This document shows, piece after piece, positions 56,691 through 64,000 of a stretch of DNA of 64,000 bases. Made by a program: the position numbers and the translations under genes. The notes beneath the pieces were generated by a model. The model did not search any database. It saw only the letters and a list, made by a program, of their open reading frames with translations, and was not told the DNA's origin. How positions within the stretch are numbered: position 1 is the first letter of the stretch; every line of letters begins with the position of its first letter. Source of the stretch: Exophiala sp. HKRS030. Taxonomy: Eukaryota > Ascomycota > Eurotiomycetes > Chaetothyriales > Herpotrichiellaceae. Location: the NCBI GenBank assembly GCA_023897205.1, contig JAHWDD010000005.1, positions 4,154,001-4,218,000 of the forward strand, written 5' to 3'.

Positions 56691-57485
56691 AGCGAGAGGG
56701 AGGAGACGACAGCGCGCGGATGATCATCGTCAACGGTTAGGAGGAAGAAGGATGGGTATCATGACCAGGTGTCGAATGTCGAACCGAGGTGATGGCGGTG
56801 GTCGTTGTGTTTTGAGATATACGGAGTAGTGATGAGGCATCTGTGGGCATCTCAAACAAGTTGTTGACAATGATTCAATCGAGTTCTAGCAGACTTCCCC
56901 AAACAGTTTAGCTTACAGTGTGAAGTGGTCCGAGGGCTTCTTTTAAGGGTAGTTAGTGGGAACTAGTGGCTAAAAGCAGTGACTAACTTACTTCGAGCAG
57001 CCCTTTAGAGCCCCTAATTGCCCCTAACGGCCCCTTAGTGAACCTAACACGGACACCTCCAGACGCTTGACAAACTTGACACCTGATCTCGGACTGTCAA
57101 TTACGTGCATTAACCAGGATGCAAGGGTTAAGCAGATACTTACTTTGGTTAATTAGTGAGCCCTGACTTATCAAGGCCTAGGCATCAACTGTACCTAAAC
57201 TCATCCTTTCTCCAGCCCTAACCAGCCCAGTGACTACCTAAAGACTGACATGATTACTGTGTCAGCAAATTCAATCTTGACGCGTGAGACAACCTCGACC
57301 CCCGCAATCTCGTCTACCGCGTCTCTCTCGCGATTGCAGCCTGCCGCCACTATGATTGTTTTCTCGGAATATTCTGGGAATACGCTTTGTATGCACTCAA
57401 AGGTCAGCAACACTTCAACTCTACTGATTAAATGTCCAACACTCCATAATATGCCCGCAATGCCGCATCCCTTCTACGCACAGAA
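56691..57485. other. intergenic, with phased CCTAA motifs
   Basis: 0.8 kb divergent upstream region of the coiled-coil and polymerase kappa genes. At 57004-57047 the motif CCTAA or its variant CCTTAG recurs about every 10 bp (57013, 57023, 57033, 57043), preceded by inverted TTAG-containing copies from 56944. Confidence 0.55.
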
Positions 57486-59864
57486 ATGACCTTGCATGAT
57501 GAAGGTGAAATTCTACCCAACGATACCAACCATGACGATATTCTTTCACCAGTCGATACTGCTATATCAGCCCAATCCACCCTACCACAACCTTCTCAAC
57601 ACCATTCCTTGAAACACCATCTACTTGGTCCTTCTTTAACCAAGGCCGGTCAAGATTCAGTCGATCAAAAGAAAGTCTCTGAAATCATCTATGAAGCCTC
57701 AAAGGGCTCAAAATATTTCAACAATGAACAAGTCAAGGATCAGAATTTGACCTTCAAAATTCAAAGAATCTTGAAACAAAAGGCCGAATTGGAAAAACTA
57801 GATCTGAAGTCAGACCTCAGAAGGGCAGATGACTATATTGCCTCTCTGGAACTGTCCAGAGACTTGTCACAATATCTCGTACACATCGACTGCGATGCTT
57901 TCTATGCAGCCGTCGAAGAGATTGATCGTCCGGATTTGAAAAATGTTCCCATGGCGGTAGGGGTCGGTGTGCTCACCACATGCAATTACGAAGCAAGGAA
58001 GTATGGATGTCGAAGTGCCATGGCAGGCTTTGTTGCCAAAAAGCTATGTCCCAACCTGGTCTGTCTTCCTTTGAACTTTGAGAAATACACTGCCAAAGCC
58101 AAGGAGGTTCGAGCCATTCTCGCCGAATATGACCCTCGTTTCGAGAGTTCCAGTATCGACGAGGCATACATGAACATCACCGAGTATTGTGCGACTCATC
58201 ATCTCGACCCTGAAACCGCTGTTCAACAACTGCGAGATGAAGTGCGAGAAAAATGCAAAATCACAATCTCAGCAGGCATTGCCCCCAATGCAAAGATTGC
58301 TAAGATCTGCTCCAACAAGAACAAACCCAACGGCCAATTCTGTGTTCCCAACGAGCGTGCAGCCGTCATGTCCTTCATCTCCTCTCTACCAGTCCGCAAA
58401 GTGAACGGTGTTGGTCGTGTTCTGGAACGTGAACTTGATGCAATAGGCGTCAAAACCTGTGGGGACATCTACGCACAGCGTGCATATCTCAATAAGCTGT
58501 TTGGCGAGAAAGCTTTCGAGTTTCTTATGCAAACATATCTGGGTCTGGGTAGGACCAACGTTCAACCCGCTGAAGAATATGAACGGAAGAGTGTTGGCAC
58601 AGAAAGCACATTTCGCGATATCAGCAGCAAACAAGAACTACGGGAGAAACTTCGACATACAGCTGAAGAGTTGGAAAAAGACATGGCAAGGGTCCAAGTC
58701 AAAGGTCGAACGCTTGTTCTCAAGCTCAAACTGCATACATATGAAGTCTTTACACGTCAAATCGCTCCACCCAAGGCTATTTCTCTTGCGGACGATATAT
58801 ACAACTACAGTCTTCCAATGTTGACCAAGCTTGAAAAGGACATGCCAAACATGAAGATTAGACTGATGGGTTTACGGTGTACTCATTTAGTGAGCACCAA
58901 GAAAGAAGACCGTTCGGATTTCTTTGGACGAAGAAACCCGAACAGCAATTCCTCCAATACCGATAAAGCTGCAACTGACAGCAATGACGGATGGGAGGTG
59001 TGGCCGGACTCGGAATTCGAAGAAGCCGCCCGTCAGGAACGACAAGAGGAGATGGAAGAAATGCTGCGCCTCAGTCAGGAACAAGAAGACGAGTACCGCC
59101 GGGACCACCAACTGGAGACAGAGACAAACCAAAACCCACCACTACAGGAACAACCCACGACTGGGAGCAAAACCACATCGACAGCCGACTGGCACGAGCC
59201 TTTCGGACGGTACAAGTACGGGAGCGAGCCAAATTCACCAGCCACCGGGCCGATCGCACGAGCAGGCCACCTGCGCAACCCAATACAGCAATCCACACAG
59301 TCAACATCATCCACCAAGCCACGAAGCGAAGAAGAACAATGGGATTGTCCGATCTGCCAACTGCCACAACCAGCAACCGACAAGGCATTCAACGACCATA
59401 TCGACCTGTGTCTGTCACGGCAGACAATCAAGGAAGTCATCGCGCAGTCGCAAGCCGATCTCGAAGCCAAAAAATTTGTCACTCCTGCTACATCTACATT
59501 GTCACAGGCTGTTGAACAACGGAGCAAATCCCCTTTCGCTTTTGCTTCAGCTTCAGGCCCAGGCTCAGGCTCAGGCTCCAGTCTCGTCGATCCGACCCAC
59601 ACGATTTCGCCTGATCATACCAATGCGATATCCTCCACACTCTTCCCTTCCTCCACTCCTGCCGCCGCCGTCGCTACGTCGTTGTCAGCTCCGACAACAT
59701 CAATTCCAGGTCTCAAGATGAAGCCAAGCGTCAGTCTCAAGAGGAAAGCATCGAGCAGCAGTAGTAGCGCGACCTCCACGCCGGGTATGACTAGCAGTGA
59801 CACCAACAACGTTGTGTCATCATCGTCGTCGACGAGGAAACAGAAACGTTTGTTCTTCACATAA
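57486..59864 (+). CDS. DNA polymerase kappa (DinB family)
   Basis: Uninterrupted 792-aa Y-family polymerase. The N-clasp (SKGSKYFNNEQVKDQNLTFKI) precedes the palm motifs VHIDCDAFYAAVE and SSSIDEAYMN, which carry the metal-binding Asp/Glu. ISAGIAPNAKIAKICSNKNKP and the HhH-containing LPVRKVNGVGRVLERELDAIG mark palm and thumb. KSVGTESTFRD starts the little-finger domain. An acidic linker leads to a C2HC UBZ4 zinc finger (CPICQLPQPATDKAFNDHIDLC) near residue 625, which binds ubiquitinated PCNA. A basic Ser-rich tail with RKQKRLFF may be a PIP-like or nuclear localisation segment. Pol kappa bypasses bulky N2-dG lesions. A GS-rich microsatellite tract lies near 59550-59580. Confidence 0.95.
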   Translation: MTLHDEGEILPNDTNHDDILSPVDTAISAQSTLPQPSQHHSLKHHLLGPSLTKAGQDSVDQKKVSEIIYEASKGSKYFNNEQVKDQNLTFKIQRILKQKAELEKLDLKSDLRRADDYIASLELSRDLSQYLVHIDCDAFYAAVEEIDRPDLKNVPMAVGVGVLTTCNYEARKYGCRSAMAGFVAKKLCPNLVCLPLNFEKYTAKAKEVRAILAEYDPRFESSSIDEAYMNITEYCATHHLDPETAVQQLRDEVREKCKITISAGIAPNAKIAKICSNKNKPNGQFCVPNERAAVMSFISSLPVRKVNGVGRVLERELDAIGVKTCGDIYAQRAYLNKLFGEKAFEFLMQTYLGLGRTNVQPAEEYERKSVGTESTFRDISSKQELREKLRHTAEELEKDMARVQVKGRTLVLKLKLHTYEVFTRQIAPPKAISLADDIYNYSLPMLTKLEKDMPNMKIRLMGLRCTHLVSTKKEDRSDFFGRRNPNSNSSNTDKAATDSNDGWEVWPDSEFEEAARQERQEEMEEMLRLSQEQEDEYRRDHQLETETNQNPPLQEQPTTGSKTTSTADWHEPFGRYKYGSEPNSPATGPIARAGHLRNPIQQSTQSTSSTKPRSEEEQWDCPICQLPQPATDKAFNDHIDLCLSRQTIKEVIAQSQADLEAKKFVTPATSTLSQAVEQRSKSPFAFASASGPGSGSGSSLVDPTHTISPDHTNAISSTLFPSSTPAAAVATSLSAPTTSIPGLKMKPSVSLKRKASSSSSSATSTPGMTSSDTNNVVSSSSSTRKQKRLFFT

Positions 59865-60762
59865 CATGACATAGTGGTCAACCAACCAATTGGGTAATCG
59901 ACTAGATTAAGTATATATGAGAGTATGATACATGATTCACGAACCACCACGACACAATACGATACGATGCGTTTTGACCATTCGTTTGATCATTGAGCAT
60001 GTGATCATCCAAGGTGATACAAACACAATTTGCGCTGCCTGCCCCAAGACAGAGGAAAGAGTCGGATCGGTCATCGGTCATCGGTTACCGGTTACCGCTC
60101 ATCGACGAAGATGTCGTCGCTTCCATGCTCATTTCAGTATGACGTGTCGTGTCTACAGGAGTCCAATCGTACTGCAGTCTAACTAATTGGTAGGTTGACG
60201 AGCATATGGGCCAGGGCGAGCGAAGCATGACCAGTCGTGACTGTGGCTGTGACTGTGACTGAGCGTAGGTATCGACAGTGGGCGTGCATATAGATAGAGA
60301 TGTAGGTGTAGATGTAGATGGATGCAGATGTAGGTTATATATTCAATACATGTGGGTATAACTAACTATACACTCCATACGCACGCATGCATACACGCAC
60401 GAACGTTCACCTAAGACCATATTCGAACTGGTCTTTCACTGGATTCTAAGTACCTATGTATGCAAGGATGTTTGCCGCCCAAGAAAGAGGGTTAGCCATC
60501 CGTGGAGATGCGCCAAATACCCCCCAGAGTCATCTTGTGCCCTTTCTCTTTTATGATGCTGTTCTCCATAATCACAGTCGATCTCCCAGACCGTAAACGC
60601 CCACTCTATCGTACCCTTGCATAGCTATGCATTTCTTTTTGAACGCCTCCGAGTCCAACCTATCATGTTTTATCGCTTTGTAATAGGTCTGGGTGTGGCT
60701 CAAAACCCCTCTCGCCCCTTGCGCCAAATCCATGTTGCAGGATATATTTTTAAATCAAACAA
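59865..60762. other. convergent intergenic region with microsatellites
   Basis: 0.9 kb with imperfect TGTGAC repeats (about 60236-60262) and TAGATG/TAGGTG repeats (about 60292-60336). No gene. Confidence 0.55.
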
Positions 60763-62441
60763 TCAGCTCTGCCTTCGAGCCCGTATTGACCTCCCAGGTG
60801 TATCATGTTCATGCCTTCTGGCATCGTTGTCGTCATCGTCATCAATTTCACTCTCTTCAACGTCGAATTTATCCTCGCCTTCTTCACGTTTGATTTGTTC
60901 TTCTTTCATTTCCCGGTAGGTCGCATAACTCAACATACAAAATGCCACCACGATCAAAGCACAACCAGCAAGTGCCGCGAAACTCAAAGGTTTGCCTGTT
61001 ATCAACCAATCCGTGATGCCGACTAGGAAAATAGTGAGTAAAGCAGCTACGGAGCTGAGAACTGGAGAGGTCAAGGACATGAGGACGAGAAAAGAGCCTG
61101 AGAACACAGCGTTGGAAAGAGTAGAGATGGCGAGAAGACCAGCTGCTTGTCTTGAGGGAAGTTCAAAGACTTCAAGACCCGTGATGTGGAGAATCGGAAG
61201 TGGAATCCAAAGGACGGTAAGAGTGAAAAGTCCGACCATGCTACCAAATGTATTGGCGAAAATCATGCCTCGACCTGGAGAGCAACCTTCAGGTGGACAA
61301 GCAAAGCGTTTGTAAAGAACCTCGTAAAATCCATAAGCAACAGAACCAATACCAATGATTATATTTCCAATCAACTTGGTGCCAAATCCTTGTTCGGCGC
61401 CAGGGTTTGATTTTCCTGGGCCAGGAGTAGTGTCATCAGAATCGCCATATGCAACAACTAGCACACCGATGATTGCTAGAGCCACGGAGAGGGCTTTATC
61501 AAATCGGAGTTTATCGTTGAGTAACATGATGGAGAAGACGTACGCGAAAAATGCGGAGCAATTGTAAATGGCAGTGAGATCCGATGGAGAGGTGAGATTG
61601 ACTGCGACATACCATGAGCCGCCGGCCATGGTGAGAAACGTGGTGATGAATGCAGTGGCCCTCATCATATATGGCCATGGTGAACGAGCGGTGGTGGTGG
61701 GTGACAAATAAAGGTCTTGAGATTGAACCATTTGCGCAGTGGAACGAAGGATATATTTGTGCCGTCGCCAAAAAGCCTCCCAAGTGAGTTTACGTTTCTG
61801 TATGCGAAGGAGAGCCAGTTGAAAAGGCCATAGGAAAATCCACGAGCCGTGAGTGAGATACATCATGCAATATGCTTTGTTCCATTTTAACTCGTGCTGA
61901 ATATAGACAGCAGTCTCGGTTTGGACGACGAAAGAGATCAGAGACAGGATCAAGAAGAAGGAGGCATAGATGTATTTCCGCCGAACAAGATCTGGTGGTT
62001 CTGCATATGAAGGCGACCGTGATCTAAAAGTACTTCTTCTGGCAGCGAAACTTGGTCTTCCTGACCCGCCTAGGCTCGGGCTGGATGGTCTTCCTCTAGT
62101 AAAGGATCTTTTGTCTTCGCCTAGCAAGGGTTCATGCGCATGAGATCCTGCCGCAGGACGGTGCATCGAGGGCCTGCCGGCCATTTCGTTGTCTTCGTAT
62201 TCGTCGCCGTCTTGTTGATCGTAAAGGGGGTCTTGGAATTGTCGAATAACTGTCGATCGTACTGTTTATCAGGATGAAAGTCTTTTTTGATTGACGCGGG
62301 TAACGAGGCCAAGCGTAGAGGACTAGCAGGTCGTCGAGAAGGGTTGGAGATCTGTTGAGAAGAGTTGGACGGCGACTCACGGCCGGAGGGGGTGAGGATG
62401 AGGTCGCCTGAGGTCGAGTCACTACTATTTGAAGTAGTCAT
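60763..62441 (-). CDS. DMT/EamA-family transporter, frameshifted
   Basis: The 473-aa frame ending at 60763 continues upstream past its first Met. DPLYDQQDGDEYEDNE is open before it and meets the frame that starts with MTTSNSSDSTSG at 62441. The join needs one more G in the plus-strand run 62226-62230 (minus-strand C5 to C6). Restored length is about 559 aa. A disordered N-terminus (about 150 aa) precedes ten hydrophobic helices arranged as two EamA repeats (IYNCSAFFAYVFSIMLLNDKL; SSVAALLTIFLVGITDWLI), followed by an acidic cytosolic tail. It resembles the fungal SLC35F/YML018c-type group of drug/metabolite transporters, usually on vacuole or Golgi membranes; substrate unknown. Confidence 0.8.
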
Positions 62442-63720
62442 CCATGCGGTTGAAGAGGGGGTTTTGAAGGGTTCTTCAAGGACCAAGGTTGGTTGAATTG
62501 GGGGTTATGGATAAGAATGCCAGATCATGCAGTAGGATCAGGTGGTGTGGGCGTGGTTACAGGCGGCGACGAGAGGGAGGAATTGGATAGGTGTGATAGG
62601 CTAGGGAGGCTGTCATCGGGACATGTGGCACCGTTGGCAGCTGCACCGACTCCACTGTGGTAGTTGAGTCTGGTCGGTCGAGGGAGGCCAATGATCAGGT
62701 GCCAATTGTAGCTTGAAGACAAAGAAAAGCAGGCCGCATTTAGATGATTGATGAGTAGATGAAGAGTGTGTTGATTGTCCAAAGGTCATGTGCAAAACGT
62801 GTCCCTACAATAATGAATTCATGTGAATGGCTTGGCACACGCGATTTTCGACATGATGTCTCAGTGACTTCTTGAGGCTTTTCGATATATGGACAATCGC
62901 GTACCATCTTCAGCTTGTCGAGGTACCAGGTACCAGCTACTTGAACGCAAGCGCAGGGCACCCCACGCCAGTCACGATGTGCCGTGTTCCTCGTAGGATC
63001 CCGGGCTTGGCTTGACTTTCGGCTGTTTAGGCGCTTATTGGGAGGACATCTTGTCCTTTTTAATTAAACTTCTAGGGGTGAGGAGCACCTAAGGAACCTA
63101 ATCTGGAGCCTAAGGGCGCCTAATTGGGACCCTAGGCCCTAGCCTGAACTCACAACCGGCCAAACGTGGAGAAAATAAAGTCGTCGCTTGTCTCGTGCCG
63201 CTTCTACCGAGTCTCTTCCCTGTCAGCCCATTTCACAACTGACCTCCATGCAGGGCAAAGACAATTACGCAATGCGAGAGCCAACGAGACAGGCATACGG
63301 TCCAGAGAGTAGAAGATGGGACCTATGTTCACCGCAATTTGAGTACCAACTTCGTGTTATCTACACAGTGGATCTACAGGTTGACACTGGACAGCTACGC
63401 ACCAGGAGCTCTCCCTTTCGTCTTCGACATGAAGAATATCATCTGTAATGCCTTGGGAAGATATACTTAGTCACCACATCGTTATGATGTCTCCTGCTCG
63501 AGACCATATGTAAACGGGGTAGGTACAGTGGAGAAGTATTAGTCGGCGGGATAGATGTTTTGTTGCATTAACCTGTCATCGTCTTCTCCCTAGATGGCGT
63601 CCATTGATATCGTCTCGATACAACCTCGAGGACTGATTAAATCCATCGTCGAGAACAAGACAGACTCAAACATATATACACAACCTCTCCGAACCATCTG
63701 GCAAATCAACCTCCGCCAAA
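62442..63720. other. intergenic, with second phased CCTAA block
   Basis: 1.3 kb. At 63088-63141 CCTAA recurs at 63088, 63097, 63109 and 63119, then CCTAG at 63131 and 63137, similar in design to the block at 57.0 kb. A GTACCAG pair lies near 62920-62934. No gene supported; the small frame 63594-63803 overlaps the GST fragment and has no domain. Confidence 0.5.
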
Positions 63721-63989
63721 ATGCTGACCCTCATCTCCGACACCTCGTTACCATTCGTACGAATGAACCGTATCGCGCTGCTGGAAAAGAAGATCCCCTT
63801 TGAAATCCAGAACGAAATCCCCTGGCACGACGACACCAAGACGCCAGACTACAACCCCCTTGGAGAAACTACCCATTTTACTCGTCGATGATGGGCGTGA
63901 CCCAGTCGACGACTCGGCTCATATCCAGGAGTACATTGTGCATGCAGAAGGTCGCCGACGAAGGCTCGTCAGATCTTAACTTTGAGTGA
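63721..63989 (+). pseudogene. glutathione S-transferase N-terminal fragment, damaged
   Basis: MLTLISDTSLPFVRMNRIALLEKKIPFEIQ after a good ATG context (gccaaaATG) is a GST N-terminal thioredoxin-fold start. The expected NPLEKLPILLVDDGRDPV appears only after a shift at 63855-63859, where the C run is one base too long (C5 for C4). Then SAHIQEYIV leads to QKVADEGSSD only if a 4-base TGCA duplication near 63942-63949 is ignored. With two lesions and a stop at 63987-63989 this looks like a decaying gene, though the first lesion may be a sequencing error. The window ends too soon to see the C-terminal domain. Confidence 0.55.
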
Positions 63990-64000
63990 TTGCCTCTCGA

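Noticed and set aside
1..64000. CRISPR arrays, bacterial operons or a secondary-metabolite core gene
   Set aside because: No regularly spaced repeats of that kind were seen, the gene structure is fungal, and no polyketide synthase, NRPS or terpene synthase motif was found near the P450 or MFS genes.

Overview
This is nuclear DNA of a filamentous ascomycete (Pezizomycotina). The evidence is the dense, mostly mono- or oligo-exonic genes with introns of 44-60 nt carrying GTRAGT, CTAAC and CAG signals, plus a HET-domain gene, a DUF3176 gene, PEX20, a fungal P450 and RIP-like AT-rich debris. An Eurotiomycete, possibly of the Chaetothyriales, would fit, but that is only an impression.

Layout: 0-3.5 kb holds a tRNA-Ser gene and otherwise gene-poor sequence. 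3.5-15.2 kb is accessory: a DUF3176 membrane protein, a large SLIP-GC/dynamin-like GTPase, and an MFS transporter / amidohydrolase / metallo-beta-lactamase group that could be a small catabolic unit. 16-22.8 kb is housekeeping: NOP7/Pescadillo, PIG-U/GAB1, an NAA40-type acetyltransferase and succinate-semialdehyde dehydrogenase. 24-38.8 kb holds a GPI-type sorbosone dehydrogenase-like protein, an F-box protein, PEX20, a KES1-like oxysterol-binding protein, an IZH3/PAQR membrane protein and a TRM140/METTL2-type tRNA methyltransferase. 40-52.4 kb is accessory again: a P450, a myristoylated protein with a SARA C-terminal-like domain, and a divergent pair made of a pseudo-patatin/ankyrin gene and a HET-domain gene. 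53 kb has tRNA-Pro followed by an AT-rich desert. 54.5-62.4 kb holds a Ser/Pro-rich coiled-coil protein, DNA polymerase kappa and a DMT-family transporter. A damaged glutathione S-transferase N-terminus sits at the right edge.

The most striking observation is that both tRNA genes in the window (Ser-GCT at 166-316 and Pro-AGG at 53007-53144, both minus strand) carry, besides an ordinary 16-18 nt tRNA intron after position 37, a second insertion of 50-52 nt that looks exactly like a spliceosomal mRNA intron (GTAAGY, CTAAC, CAG). Removing it by GT-AG rules restores a textbook tRNA in each case, in the variable arm of Ser and between positions 32 and 33 of Pro. This suggests that Pol III transcripts here need the spliceosome before the tRNA splicing endonuclease.

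A second pattern is technical or mutational. Seven otherwise intact genes, and possibly an eighth, are each broken by loss of one base in a run of G or C, and the GST fragment has one base gained in a C run. Homopolymer-length sequencing error explains this more simply than independent pseudogene formation, so those genes are described as single frameshifted CDSs.
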